From Aquamicrobium lusatiense (GTDB taxonomy: Bacteria > Pseudomonadota > Alphaproteobacteria > Rhizobiales > Rhizobiaceae): a stretch of 64,000 nt of DNA. Positions 20,085-29,847 of this stretch are shown here, in pieces. The notes below the pieces were generated by a model. That model was not told where the DNA came from. It worked only from the letters and a program-made list of their open reading frames with translations, and did not search any database. The DNA lies in contig NZ_JACHEU010000001.1 in assembly GCF_014201615.1 (NCBI RefSeq), forward strand, positions 62,001 through 126,000, given 5' to 3'. Position 1 is the first letter of the stretch. The number at the start of each line of letters is the position of its first letter. The position numbers and the translations under genes are program-made.

Positions 20085-20945
20085 ATGAAGCTGGTCAGCT
20101 ACAATGTGCAGTTCGGCGTCGGGCGCGACGGCAAGGTCGGGCTGGAGCGCATCGCCGCCAGTGTTGCCGGCGCCGACATCATCGCCCTGCAGGAAGTGAC
20201 CCGCAACTACCCCACCAATGGCGGCATCGACATGGTCGCGGGGCTGACAGCCCTGCTGCCCGATCATCACCATGTCTATGGCGCGGCCATGGACATCGAT
20301 TTCGGCGCCCTGATGCCGGAGCCGCCCAGACCGGCGATCCGCTTCCAGTTCGGCAACATGCTTTTGTCGCGCTGGCCGATCGTCTCCTGCCGCAACCTGT
20401 TCCTGCCCCGCAGCCGCACCTACGACAAGGCCAATCTCCAGCGCGCAGCGCTTGAGGGGCTGATCGTCACGTCGCTCGGTCCTCTGCGCATCTACAGTAC
20501 CCATCTCGACCACGTCAGCGCCGAGGAGCGGATTATGCAGATCCGCCACCTGAAGGAACGCCTCTTCGCCTATCCGATGGAGGGCGGCGCCATCACCGGC
20601 GCCGGCGAATACGGCTTTCCCGAGCCGCCCTGCCCGGAAGATTTCGTGCTGATGGGCGATTTCAACATGCGCCCCGGCGAGCCCGAATATGCGGAGATGA
20701 CAGGCACCCCCGACACGCTGTTCGGCCGCCGCATCGTTGCCCATCACCCGGTGGACACCTCGCGCCTTGCCGGTCCCGCTCCGGAGGGAAGCGTGAGCTG
20801 GACCGATCTTTCGGGTGCCGGCCAGCATTCGCGGCTCGACTACTGCTTCGTCTCCGCAGGCCTTGCGGGACGGGTAAAGAACTGCTGGATCGACAACGAC
20901 GCCGACGGCTCCGACCACCAGCCGGTGTGGACGGAGCTCGCATAG
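20085..20945 (+). CDS. Endonuclease/exonuclease/phosphatase-family protein
   Basis: 286-residue metal-dependent phosphodiesterase fold (EEP/DNase I-like). Motifs in order: SYNVQFG near residue 4, DIIALQEVT (metal-binding Glu), YSTHLDH, LMGDFNMRPG (metal site), SRLDYCFVS and GSDHQPVWTEL (catalytic Asp-His). No signal peptide, so cytoplasmic. Substrate cannot be told: the fold covers DNases, sphingomyelinases and sugar or lipid phosphatases. Faces away from obgE. Confidence 0.85.
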   Translation: MKLVSYNVQFGVGRDGKVGLERIAASVAGADIIALQEVTRNYPTNGGIDMVAGLTALLPDHHHVYGAAMDIDFGALMPEPPRPAIRFQFGNMLLSRWPIVSCRNLFLPRSRTYDKANLQRAALEGLIVTSLGPLRIYSTHLDHVSAEERIMQIRHLKERLFAYPMEGGAITGAGEYGFPEPPCPEDFVLMGDFNMRPGEPEYAEMTGTPDTLFGRRIVAHHPVDTSRLAGPAPEGSVSWTDLSGAGQHSRLDYCFVSAGLAGRVKNCWIDNDADGSDHQPVWTELA

Positions 20946-20977
20946 AGCCTCAAACCGAAAGGCGTCGCGCTTGCGGA

Positions 20978-21571
20978 TCACGAGCGGGCCCAGGACCTCA
21001 GGCTGGACCAGGTGCGGCGGTCGAGCCTGTAGCGCTCGATCGGCACCTTGCCGGCGATGATCGAGTTCAGCATGCCCTGCCCGGCATACTGGAAACCGCA
21101 CTTGTGGATCACCCGGCGCGAGGCCGGATTGATGACCCGGCAGGACGCATGCAGCGTGTTGATCTCCGTGACCCGGAAAGCAAGGTCGACCAGCGCATGC
21201 GCGGCTTCCGTGGCATAGCCCTTGCCCCAGTGCGGCTCGCCGATCCAGTAACCGAGTTCAAGGCCGCGCTCGTTGCGGGTGAGCCCCGCGCAGCCGACCA
21301 GCGCGCCATTGTCGGCAAGGGTCAGCGCATAGACGACGCCGCCAAGGCCGGCCAGCTTGCTGGTGGCAACGAAGCTGCGGGCCTCCGCCTCGCCATAAGG
21401 ATGCGGCATGCGCCCGAGCATCTCGGCGACGCGACGGTTGTTCGCCAGCTCGGCGAGATCCTCGACGTCCTCCTCATGCGGAGCACGCAGAACCAGACGC
21501 TCGGTGACCAGCACCGGGCAGTCTATTCTCAGATCGTAGTAGTCTTCGGCGTCTTCCTTCTCGACGACCAT
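20978..21571 (-). CDS. GNAT-family N-acetyltransferase
   Basis: 197 residues from the ATG at 21571, preceded by GGAGGGATCAGG. RimJ/RimL-type acetyltransferase: TERLVLRAPHEED, ELGYWIGEPHWGKGYATEAA (acetyl-CoA site GKGYATEA) and NPASRRVIHKCGF. Such enzymes acetylate protein N-termini or small amines; target unknown. Downstream of rpmA, but a strong terminator-like hairpin separates them. Confidence 0.85.
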   Translation of the reverse strand: MVVEKEDAEDYYDLRIDCPVLVTERLVLRAPHEEDVEDLAELANNRRVAEMLGRMPHPYGEAEARSFVATSKLAGLGGVVYALTLADNGALVGCAGLTRNERGLELGYWIGEPHWGKGYATEAAHALVDLAFRVTEINTLHASCRVINPASRRVIHKCGFQYAGQGMLNSIIAGKVPIERYRLDRRTWSSLRSWARS

Positions 21572-21593
21572 GGCCTGATCCCTCCAGGGCAAA

Positions 21594-21623
21594 GAAAAAG
21601 GGGAGATGGCGACCCATCTCCCC
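21594..21623 (-). terminator. Intrinsic terminator after rplU-rpmA
   Basis: A perfect 10-bp stem GGGGAGATGG / CCATCTCCCC with loop CGAC (read on the plus strand) is followed on the minus strand by TTTTTC. It lies 69 bp past the rpmA stop and just ahead of the acetyltransferase ribosome site. Confidence 0.85.
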
Positions 21624-21692
21624 TGATCCTTTTCTGGTCTGGCCAGACACCGGTTCCCGAGATGGGCGCCGGTGTTGTGGTGCGGAAACCGG

Positions 21693-21962
21693 CTACTCCG
21701 CGGCTTTCGGCATCGGGTTTACCGACACGTAGGTTCGGCCGTTGGCTTTCTTCGCAAACGACACGGCACCTGCTTCAAGAGCGAAAAGGGTATGATCCTT
21801 GCCCATGCCGACATTGACGCCGGGATGCCATTGGGTGCCGCGTTGACGAATAATGATGTTGCCGGGAATCACGGATTCCCCGCCGAACTTCTTCACGCCA
21901 AGGCGCTTCGACTCCGAATCGCGACCGTTGCGCGACGAACCGCCAGCTTTCTTGTGTGCCAT
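21693..21962 (-). CDS. rpmA: 50S ribosomal protein L27
   Basis: 89 residues; begins [16 protein letters not shown] with no cleavable N-terminal extension (unlike Firmicutes). Contains the conserved GVKKFGGE and [19 protein letters not shown] precedes the ATG. Assembles near the peptidyl-transferase centre. Second gene of rplU-rpmA. Confidence 0.97.
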   Translation of the reverse strand: MAHKKAGGSSRNGRDSESKRLGVKKFGGESVIPGNIIIRQRGTQWHPGVNVGMGKDHTLFALEAGAVSFAKKANGRTYVSVNPMPKAAE

Positions 21963-22064
21963 CTTGGTGCTCCTTTGCGCCGTTTCAGGCGCCTGCAATC
22001 TCTATGAACGCGTTGGCGTTCCGTTTCAAGCCTGCAAGGACGGCAAAAACCGCCCTGCCGTTGC

Positions 22065-22490
22065 TTACTCTGCTGCCGCGTCCTCGGCCTTGGCCTTCTT
22101 GGGCGCTGCCTTTTCCTTCTTCGGCGCGTCTTCCTTGGCCTCGGCCTTGGCAGCCGCCTTCTTGGAAGGCTTGGCGCCACCGGTCAGGATCTCGGAGATC
22201 CGCACGGTGGTGAGAAGCTGGCGATGGCCGATCTTGCGGCGCGAATTCTGGCGACGGCGCTTCTTGAACGCAATGACGGTGCGGGACTTGCCCTGCGCCA
22301 CGATCTCGGCGGCGACGATGGCGCCTTCCACGAGCGGCGCGCCGATGACGACATTCTCGCCCTCGCCATGCGCCAGCACCTGGCCGATTTCGACGATATC
22401 GCCGACTTCGCCCGAAACCTTCTCGATCTTAAGCACGTCGTTGGCGGCTACGCGATACTGCTTGCCGCCCGTTTTGATGACTGCGAACAT
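22065..22490 (-). CDS. rplU: 50S ribosomal protein L21
   Basis: 141 residues; the L21 core ([18 protein letters not shown] to about residue 103, including [15 protein letters not shown]) is followed by a lysine/alanine/glutamate-rich tail of about 38 residues ([16 protein letters not shown]). Such tails are common in Hyphomicrobiales L21. First gene of the operon. Confidence 0.96.
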   Translation of the reverse strand: MFAVIKTGGKQYRVAANDVLKIEKVSGEVGDIVEIGQVLAHGEGENVVIGAPLVEGAIVAAEIVAQGKSRTVIAFKKRRRQNSRRKIGHRQLLTTVRISEILTGGAKPSKKAAAKAEAKEDAPKKEKAAPKKAKAEDAAAE

Positions 22491-22912
22491 TTTTTGCCTT
22501 TCGCTGTTCGGTCGGCCTTGTCGATCCGCTTTGGTTCCGGTTGGCCCTGCAGGGCGCTACATGCCGGAGCTTGTGGATCGGCCGTCTTTTTGTCAGTCTG
22601 CGGGTTCAATAGACAACAGGCGCGGACCACAGCCCACGCCGATTGCGCGCCGTCCGTAGACGATGATCAGGGCGAAGTCAAGGAAAATGCCCTTGGCCGG
22701 CCAGCCGGAACGCTCCGCCGGCCAACACCTTGCGCGCCTTGCCGGGCGAACCACAAGAGCCTTACGCCATCCCCTTCACTCATCCCGCCCACGGCTTGTA
22801 CGCCGTCCGGCATGAAAAACGAAAACCTTTCCGAAGACGCCTTATTGGCCCTTGTATCGGAACGCGACTGCCGTTATCTAGTGCGCCGCTGGCAACGGCC
22901 GACCACACTTGC
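22491..22912. other. 422-bp intergenic region upstream of rplU and of tRNA-Ser
   Basis: Contains no convincing gene. It must hold the divergent promoters for rplU-rpmA (minus) and tRNA-Ser (plus). Short open frames here have neither ribosome sites nor recognisable sequence. I see no terminator or repeat. Confidence 0.5.
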
Positions 22913-24622
22913 GGAGAAGTGGCAGAGTGGTTGAATGCACCGCACTCGAAATGCGGCATGGGTGCAAGCCCATCGGGGGTTCGAATCCCTCCTTCTCCGC
23001 CACTTCGGTCCGCTTCTGGGCACGCCAATCGCCGCCGGTGGCCGCACGTTCTCCGTAAAAAGCGTTCTCAGCAGTTCCGTCTTCGATCCCATGATGCGAA
23101 CGGCATCGTCAGCGACCTCAACTCGTTGCGCCAGCGCCCGCAGGTGATCCCGCCGATAGCCGCCCTCACGGTTGCGGATAAGATCGCGGGCAACTTTCGA
23201 AAAGCGACGTATCATCTCGGGGCTGATGGCAGAGTGACCGGGACTATCGAGCATCGCTTGTGCGCGGTCGGCATCCACACGAGCCTGGTCGCGGATAACC
23301 TTGAGACCAACGATCCGCTCCTTCAGCGCCGGATCTTCCAGATCGGCTACACCTGCCTCGATAGCATCGTATAGCCTCTTCAGTCGCAGTTCCGATTCTG
23401 TAGCCCGTCGTTCCAGCTCATCAATGTGTTGTTTTCGCCGCTCAGCCTGTTCAGAGCGGCGGCCGAGAACACTGCCAAGGAGGTCCTCAAGCCGTTCTGG
23501 ATCAAGCAGCCGATCTTCGATGTGGTTGACGACCATGGTGTCGAGCTTGTCCATCGGGATCGCTCGCCCCTTACAACCCGTTTCGCCCTGCCGGGCCTTT
23601 ATGGAGCAGGCATAGTAGCGGTAGCGGCCGCTTTTTCCGGTGCGGATGGTCATGGCTCCCCCGCAATTGCCGCAATAGCAGATGCCGGTCAGCAAGGTCG
23701 GCCCGATGACCACGCGAGCTGGCAGATCGGTCTTGGGGTTGCGCGCCTGTAGCAGCGCCTGAACCTGATCGAACGTTTCGCGCTCGATGATCGCCGGAAC
23801 AGACACGATGACGATCTCCCCCGGTGAGCGCGCATCGGTATGCTTGCTGCGCTTTCCCCACTCGTGTTCACCGACATAGGTGCGGCGCGTCAGAACGCGG
23901 TGAACCTGACCGATGCCCCAACGGCCCCCATCACGGGTGAAGATACCCTTGGCGTTAAGATATTTGACGATGGCCTTCACGCCCATCTGGCCACTATCGC
24001 CAACGCCTTCCAGCGCGAGCCGGTAGATCAAGCGGATCGTGTCGGCATGCAACGGGTCGATCTCCAGCTTTTTCTTGGTCTTGGCGCCGCGCTGCTCGGC
24101 ATCCACGACCCGATAGCCGATCGGCGGAAGCGAACCGTTCCAGAAGCCCTGACGGGCATTTTCCTTCAAGGCGCGGGTGACGTGCTTGGCGTTTTCCTTG
24201 GATTGATATTCATCGAACAGCGCCATGATCTGCCGCATCATGACGTGCATGGGATCATCGCCCATTTCCTGAGTGATGGAGACCAGCTTGATGCCATTCT
24301 TGGCGAGTTTCCTGACGTAAAACTCCAGCTCGAAGTGATCGCGGAAGAACCGGCTGAACGAATGGACCACGACTACGTCAAAGGGCGCAGGCTTGGACGT
24401 GCTCGCTTCGATCATGCGCTGGAACTCAGGCCGCCGATCATTGGTCGCCGAGGCGCCGGGCTCAACGAAGGTCTCGACGAGCTGAAAGCCGCGCGCCTCA
24501 CACCAGGCTTCGCCCTGCCGCTTTTGGTCGGGAATGGAAACATCGTGTTCGGCCTGCCGCGTGGTCGAGACGCGCAGATAGAGAGCGGCCCGCACGGCAA
24601 TGGTTGGCGATTTAGCATTCAT
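22874..24622 (-). CDS. Large serine recombinase (ICE integrase), C-terminus encoded antisense to tRNA-Ser
   Basis: Serine site-specific recombinase that would integrate and excise the element; 582 residues. Resolvase domain 10-150 with nucleophile Ser19 (YLRVSTTRQ), recombinase domain about 185-300, a zinc-ribbon with CYCGNCGG and a second Cys cluster near 310-355, then a coiled-coil-like region (about 375-450). Residues from about 541 to 570 are the antisense of tRNA-Ser (RRRRDSNPRWACTHAAFRVR), and the last dozen codons and the stop are host DNA. The native protein probably ends near ENVRPPAAIGVPRSGPKW. The ATG overlaps the stop of the HTH gene upstream. A serine rather than tyrosine enzyme at a tRNA site is uncommon. 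Confidence 0.93.
   Translation of the reverse strand: MNAKSPTIAVRAALYLRVSTTRQAEHDVSIPDQKRQGEAWCEARGFQLVETFVEPGASATNDRRPEFQRMIEASTSKPAPFDVVVVHSFSRFFRDHFELEFYVRKLAKNGIKLVSITQEMGDDPMHVMMRQIMALFDEYQSKENAKHVTRALKENARQGFWNGSLPPIGYRVVDAEQRGAKTKKKLEIDPLHADTIRLIYRLALEGVGDSGQMGVKAIVKYLNAKGIFTRDGGRWGIGQVHRVLTRRTYVGEHEWGKRSKHTDARSPGEIVIVSVPAIIERETFDQVQALLQARNPKTDLPARVVIGPTLLTGICYCGNCGGAMTIRTGKSGRYRYYACSIKARQGETGCKGRAIPMDKLDTMVVNHIEDRLLDPERLEDLLGSVLGRRSEQAERRKQHIDELERRATESELRLKRLYDAIEAGVADLEDPALKERIVGLKVIRDQARVDADRAQAMLDSPGHSAISPEMIRRFSKVARDLIRNREGGYRRDHLRALAQRVEVADDAVRIMGSKTELLRTLFTENVRPPAAIGVPRSGPKWRRRRDSNPRWACTHAAFRVRCIQPLCHFSASVVGRCQRRTR
22913..23002 (+). tRNA. tRNA-Ser (anticodon CGA), integration site of the mobile element
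   Basis: 90-nt class II tRNA with encoded CCA. Acceptor GGAGAAG pairs with CTTCTCC (22992-22998), discriminator G. Anticodon stem CCGCA/TGCGG, loop CTCGAAA with CGA at 22947-22949, and a long variable arm. The serine recombinase frame runs antisense through the whole gene, so its 3' end is the left border of the element. Confidence 0.96.
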
Positions 24623-25005
24623 TTGCGGGTTCCTTTCTTGCGGCGTTTGACCAATGGCAGGACCAGCTCTACCCGGTCATGGATGAGCCTGGGCACCAGC
24701 CTGAGCCCCTTGCCTTTCTCCATCCGGACAAGGCCACAGGCCGCCATGGTTTTGAGTGTTCGGGACAGGTTGGATTTCGCGCGCCCCGTGATCTGTGCCA
24801 GTTCCTCCAGCGAATCCGGCTCCTGTTCACGAATTAGGCGGAGCAACTCGCAATTGGCTGGTGAGAGGAGCTTCGCGAATGACATGGTCGAAGCAAACCA
24901 CACTGTTGGCTCGCCGGGCGTGGGCCTTTCCTCGCCCTTGGCGATCCGCATGGTTCTCGCTCTCATTTCCTCTGGGTCGGCAATACCGACCTTCAATGTT
25001 GACAT
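24619..25005 (-). CDS. Winged-helix DNA-binding protein (MarR/ArsR-like), recombinase operon
   Basis: 128 residues. The central part is a winged helix-turn-helix (LSPANCELLRLIREQ, SLEELAQITGRAKSNLSRTL, LKTMAACGLVRMEKGKG) and the ends are basic. The stop overlaps the recombinase start (ATGA-type), so the two are translated together. It may be the element's recombination directionality factor or a repressor of excision. It resembles the HVO_A0114 family of DNA-binding proteins, some of which act as antitoxins, but the adjacent small protein does not look like a known toxin. Confidence 0.75.
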   Translation of the reverse strand: MSTLKVGIADPEEMRARTMRIAKGEERPTPGEPTVWFASTMSFAKLLSPANCELLRLIREQEPDSLEELAQITGRAKSNLSRTLKTMAACGLVRMEKGKGLRLVPRLIHDRVELVLPLVKRRKKGTRK

Positions 25006-25025
25006 GGCATCGCCCGATGATCCGG

Positions 25026-25340
25026 TTAAGGCTTTTCGTTATCATAATACGATAACCTTCTTAAGTCATCGGGCAGATCGATCGGGCCGAACATCTCGTC
25101 GAACACATCGCCGAACCAACGCTCGAAGACCTTAATCTCGGCCTCGGTGATCGGCACGTCCTCCGGCCAGTCGTCGATGACGGGGAGCCTTTCGACAGCG
25201 AAAACATGGGACGGACTGCCGCGAGGCGGGCTGATGCGCGGCGTGGGATCGTCTTCATAGTCGTAGAGATCGTCGGGGAGAGTTCCATGGGCTGGCTGTC
25301 TTAGGCTGCCTCTTTGGACGCGGCGGTGCTCTGCGCACAT
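25026..25340 (-). CDS. Hypothetical acidic protein, first gene of the recombinase operon
   Basis: 104 residues from the ATG at 25340, which follows AGGAGGATACC. The N-terminus is basic (MCAEHRRVQRGSLRQ), the rest strongly acidic (DDLYDYEDDPTP, VIDDWPEDVPITEAE, FGDVFDEMFGPIDLPDD). I do not recognise the family. It lies 20 bp upstream of the winged-helix gene and about 50 bp downstream of the 70-bp repeat that is also found before the replication operon. Confidence 0.65.
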   Translation of the reverse strand: MCAEHRRVQRGSLRQPAHGTLPDDLYDYEDDPTPRISPPRGSPSHVFAVERLPVIDDWPEDVPITEAEIKVFERWFGDVFDEMFGPIDLPDDLRRLSYYDNEKP

Positions 25341-25390
25341 GGTATCCTCCTGATTCTGGATGCTTCCGAAGAGCTCAAGTCTCGGAACCA

Positions 25391-25460
25391 GGCGAACCAT
25401 GGAGGGGAGACGGCGGCCTGTAGCGTGCCGCATGTAGAAGGATGCGCGAACGGCACCCCT
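25391..25460 (-). repeat. 70-bp shared upstream element, copy 1 (recombinase operon)
   Basis: Ungapped match to 61920-61989. Identical blocks are GGCGAACCATGG, CGGCGGC, TGTAGCGTGCCGCAT, ATGCGC and CGGCACCCC, all at the same spacing; about 54 of 70 positions agree. The inner part is a dyad (GTGCCGCAT ... ATGCGC-N3-CGGCAC). It ends 50 bp before the start of the 25340 gene, as expected for an operator or promoter region. Confidence 0.75.
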
Positions 25461-25721
25461 CTGTTACGCTATGCGTTAGAAAAAATGGCGTTCATCAACG
25501 TTCGCGAACAAGGGGAAGCGGTATTCTAGCGGCAGCGCGGCTTCGGTTCTTTAACGGGCGATCCGTTCGGCACGATTCTGACGGAGCAGTCGATTGGATG
25601 CCTTGGCTTGACGAAGCCTACAAGCCGTAGCGGCAGGACATTCTATCATGGGCAGGATGGTTTTAGCAGGATCAGCTCGTGGCCAAGCGCGCACCCGCCG
25701 CTGACTTTATCTTTGGTCGAC
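25461..25721. other. Gene-free stretch between the recombinase operon leader and the diguanylate cyclase
   Basis: With the repeat at 25391-25460 this makes a 381-bp region without a supported gene. It is less GC-rich than its surroundings. I see nothing further I can name. Confidence 0.4.
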
Positions 25722-26465
25722 TCAAGCCGCCTTATCGATAGCCGTGGGAGCAGGACGGCTACGCTTTTTAGCGTAAAGCTCGCTGTCGGCGCGGGAGATC
25801 ATTTCCCGGAACGTAAGCTTCGGATGGCATTTCTGCATCCCAACGGAGAATGAAAGCGGATAGTCCAGCCCTGTTTTACGGAGGAATTCGTTTCGGGCGG
25901 CGGATCCGACCTGTGTCACCAGTTGATTGACAGTGTTTGCGTCAGCCTTTGGCAGATAGGCGCAAAACTCGTCACCACCGATCCGCGCGATGAGGCACTC
26001 ATCACCTAGCACCAGTTCCAATGCCTGCGCGAACGAGATGATAGCGTCATCTCCTACAAGATGCCCATGTTCGTCGTTTATCGCTTTCAGGTAGTCCATG
26101 TCGGCAATGATGAACTTGCCGCCCGCGCGATGGGCCATTGCAAGATTGAATTGTCTCTCGAAACTGCGTCTGTTGAGAAGGCCCGTCAACGGGTCGGTGC
26201 TGGCGCATTTTGCAAGTTCTCTCGCTTCTTTCAGCAGGTTGCGGTAGGCTTTCTCAAGTTTCTCGATTTTGGCAAAGAGCATGATAGCAATCGGAAACGC
26301 GATGATGAACGGCAAGATGAGCCGTACCATGATCGTGATCGTGTCCGACTGGACACCCAGGTAGAAACGGATCCCCGTAGAGACGGATATCGAAATCGCG
26401 GCACATATGATGGTCACGATGGCGGACTTCTTCAGAACACCTCTCGATGGGAAAGCCACCATCAT
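25722..26465 (-). CDS. Membrane-anchored diguanylate cyclase (GGDEF domain)
   Basis: 247 residues predicted to make cyclic di-GMP from GTP. Two membrane helices (SAIVTIICAAISISVSTGI and MVRLILPFIIAFPIAIMLF) are followed by a short coiled linker and a GGDEF domain with the intact active site GGDEF at 163-167 (ARIGGDEFCAYL) and DPLTGLLNRRSF. There is no RxxD inhibitory site five residues before GGDEF, so product inhibition may be lacking. TTAGGAGA precedes the ATG. Codon usage looks less GC-rich than in neighbours, suggesting separate acquisition. Not clearly linked to the stress genes. Confidence 0.88.
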   Translation of the reverse strand: MMVAFPSRGVLKKSAIVTIICAAISISVSTGIRFYLGVQSDTITIMVRLILPFIIAFPIAIMLFAKIEKLEKAYRNLLKEARELAKCASTDPLTGLLNRRSFERQFNLAMAHRAGGKFIIADMDYLKAINDEHGHLVGDDAIISFAQALELVLGDECLIARIGGDEFCAYLPKADANTVNQLVTQVGSAARNEFLRKTGLDYPLSFSVGMQKCHPKLTFREMISRADSELYAKKRSRPAPTAIDKAA

Positions 26466-26719
26466 TCTCCTAAATGAGTTAGAACCTGCCGCTTGTTACA
26501 ATATTTTGGTGTCGGGGCAGCTAATCGTATATCTACAACTTGAGCGAAAGGCTGGGCAACGACGGGCGGGAGTATCCCGCAATCTGGCGATAGCGACAGC
26601 CACATGGGTTCGCGCCTCCAGCCAGTCGCTTGCCTGCCCGACGGAAAATGCAGAACTCCTCCGCCAGATCAGCTTGCGTCCAGCGGAGGATGGCGTTCAA
26701 TGGCTCAGGCCCGCGGCCA
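26466..26719. other. Gene-free stretch between the diguanylate cyclase and the ABC permease
   Basis: 254 bp upstream of the diguanylate cyclase, A/T-richer for its first 100 bp and therefore likely to hold that gene's promoter. The remaining part is GC-rich without a recognisable gene. It marks a change of composition between two cargo segments. Confidence 0.4.
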
Positions 26720-27662
26720 TCATGCCCGCACCTCCTGCCGCTGGAACACGACATAGGCGAGCGTGAACAGGACCAGCATCGCGGCGATCAGGCCGGAGAT
26801 CTGCGGCCAGACGATCAGCAAGCTCTGCATGGTCGGCAGCGGTGCGCCGATCACCGCGCCCTGCATCTGGTGCATGAACAGCGGCCCGACGGAGCGCGCG
26901 GCAGGGTCCAGTAACAGCCCCGTGACCTCGCCATAGAGCGTCTGCGGCGAGATGCGGGCGATCGCCTGCTGCCACTCGAAGCGGTTGAGCACGCTCATCG
27001 GATCGAACGGGTCGATCGGCGCGACGATCCCCGCGACCAGCGGCGCGATCATGCCCCAGAACACGGTGAGCACCAGCCAGACGGAGAGCGCGGCCAATGC
27101 CGAGGTGGCGGGCGAGCGGATTACGGTCGAGAATGCGATTGCGAGCGCGAGCCAGACGCCGGCATAGGCGAGCGTCGCGGCAAGCCAGAACACGCCGCGC
27201 ACGATATCCGCGCCGGAAGGCGGCAGGCCGAGGAAGAGCATGCCAAGCCCGACCATCATCAGCCACAGTGTCAGGAGGGCGATGGCGATGACCAGCAGGC
27301 CGCCGAGGAATTTTCCGAACAGCACGGCGTCGCGATAGATCGGCTGGGCAAGCAGCCGGCTCATGGTGCGCCGGTTGAACTCGCCGTTGATGGCATCAAA
27401 TCCGAGCGCGATAGCCACCAGCGGCAGCAGGAAGCCGAGAAATGCAGCGAAAGACGGCAACGGCTCGCGCGCCACCGTGAACAGCTTGAGGAACAGATAG
27501 GCGTCTTGCGCCGTCGTGTCGCGGATGCGGTCGATGGCGCCGTAGACCGCTCCGATGGCCGTGAGCAGAACCAGCAGCATGATGAGATGCATTCGGGCGC
27601 TCGTCATGTGGTCGGCCGCTTCCTTGAGCGCCACCGTGCCCACACCCCTGAACGGAGATCCT

Positions 27663-27673
<11 letters not shown>
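26720..27673 (-). CDS. ABC-2 type exporter permease
   Basis: 317 residues from the ATG at 27673, preceded by GGGAGG. Six hydrophobic segments, starting with LIMLLVLLTAIGAVYG and including FAAFLGFLLPLVAIALGFDA, LGGLLVIAIALLTLWLMMVG, FWLAATLAYAGVWLALAIAF and a C-terminal AAMLVLFTLAYVVF. The N-GEFNRRTM stretch after helix 2 is the conserved cytoplasmic loop of ABC-2 permeases of the NosY/CcmB-like group. Overlaps the end of the ATPase by 11 bp. Substrate unknown. Confidence 0.88.
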
Positions 27674-28597
<924 letters not shown>

Positions 28598-28601
<4 letters not shown>

Positions 28602-29800
28602 CGCCGCCCGTACCTCATTACTGCGCCGCCCAGCACCAGCGCGGCGACGGCGATCACGCCAAGCCCTGCAGCGCCCCACATCGTCGAGGTCCTGACCGTG
28701 ACGCGGAACTGCACGCTTTCGGAGACGGTGTCGTTGGAGGCCCGCACCGACACCATGTAATCGCCGGCGATCGCCTGTTCGGATGGGGTGATTTTTACAT
28801 TGACCTCGCCGGTGGAGTTCGGCGCGATCTGGGCAACGTCCCGCGGCTCGAACGCGACCGTCCAGCCGGAGGGCGGCGTGGCGGAAAGCTCCAGATCGGT
28901 CGCGGGAGCAGTTCCGGTGTTGACGAGGGTGAAGGTGAAGCTCGACTCTCTGCCGGCCACCGCCTCGCCAGACAGGCGCTCCTGCGGGCCGACGATGGCG
29001 ACTTGCGGTTCGCCCGTTACGTCGAGGCTGAGCTGCGTGGTTCCGGAAAGCCCTTCGCCGGAAACCTCGAACCCGGCTTCATAGCGCCCGGCTGCGACCC
29101 CACGCGATGGGATCACCTCCATCGTGACCGTCTCGATCGCGCCGGCGGCGATGGGCAGGCCGGTGATCTCTTCCGAGCCATAACCCTTCTTGAAGCGTGT
29201 CTGGAAGCCGGCCGGCACGCTGGCTGTCAGATTGAACAGCCCGTCTTCCGCGCCTTCGTTCTTCACCTTGATCTTGAAGGAGAAGGTCGAGCGCGCGGTG
29301 CCGCGTAACGCAGGCAATTCCGGCTCAAGCGAAAGGCCGGAGGCGGCCTCCTCGGTTTCCGACAGGCGCACCACAAGCGGCAGGGTCACCGTCTCTGCTG
29401 CGGTGCGGGCGCGGACCTCGATGGCGTGTTCGCCGTCGGTGAAAGCGTCTTCCGGAGGGGTGAGTTCGAGCGTCAGCCGCTCGGTCGAATCCGGCGAGAC
29501 GATCGCTGCCGTCACCTCGCGGCCGCCGCCCTTCAGCGACCACTCCCAGCCCTCGGGCACGCCGGACACTTCAATCGTGGCACGCTGGGGCGGCAGCTTT
29601 TCATTGCGCAGCGACAGCGAAACCGACTGCGTTTCGCCCGGCTTGATGGTCATCTCTGGCCAGGACGTCGTCAGCCAGAAGCCGCTGAGTTCGGCGGATT
29701 GCTGCGCGTCAGGGGTTTCCTGTGCGCCAAGCGGCAGCGGCGCCATCAACGTTGCGCCGAGCGCGGCTGCCATCAATGTTGTGGTGAATGTCCTCATCAT
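28598..29800 (-). CDS. NEW3-domain envelope protein of the ABC operon
   Basis: 400 residues. Signal peptide MMRTFTTTLMAAALGATLMA with cleavage after GAQ; then three or four Ig-like beta-sandwich repeats of the NEW3/APHP type, each with SVSLSLRN/TVTMEVIPS-like strands and a Gly-Trp motif (VPEGWEWSL, PSGWTVAFEP); a single C-terminal helix (GLGVIAVAALVLGGAVM) ending MRYGRR. It is thus periplasmic, anchored at the C-terminus. Lies between the protease gene and the ABC ATPase on one strand; GGGAGAAC precedes the ATG. Such proteins are found beside ABC-2 exporters, function unknown. Confidence 0.8.
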
Positions 29801-29847
29801 GTTCTCCCGTATTCACAACGAACAGTCAGCAAAGCGGAAGGCACGCC

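Noticed and set aside
22780..23028. Minus-strand frame with GGEGGIRTPDG
   Set aside because: This peptide is the familiar artefact of translating a tRNA-Ser gene backwards.
24619..25340. Toxin-antitoxin pair made of the winged-helix protein and the acidic protein
   Set aside because: The winged-helix protein could be an antitoxin, but the acidic partner shows no toxin motif and the operon continues into the recombinase.
26533..26754. 73-codon minus-strand frame overlapping the 3' end of the ABC permease
   Set aside because: Looks vaguely like a transposase remnant, but I could not match it to any family and it overlaps a solid gene.
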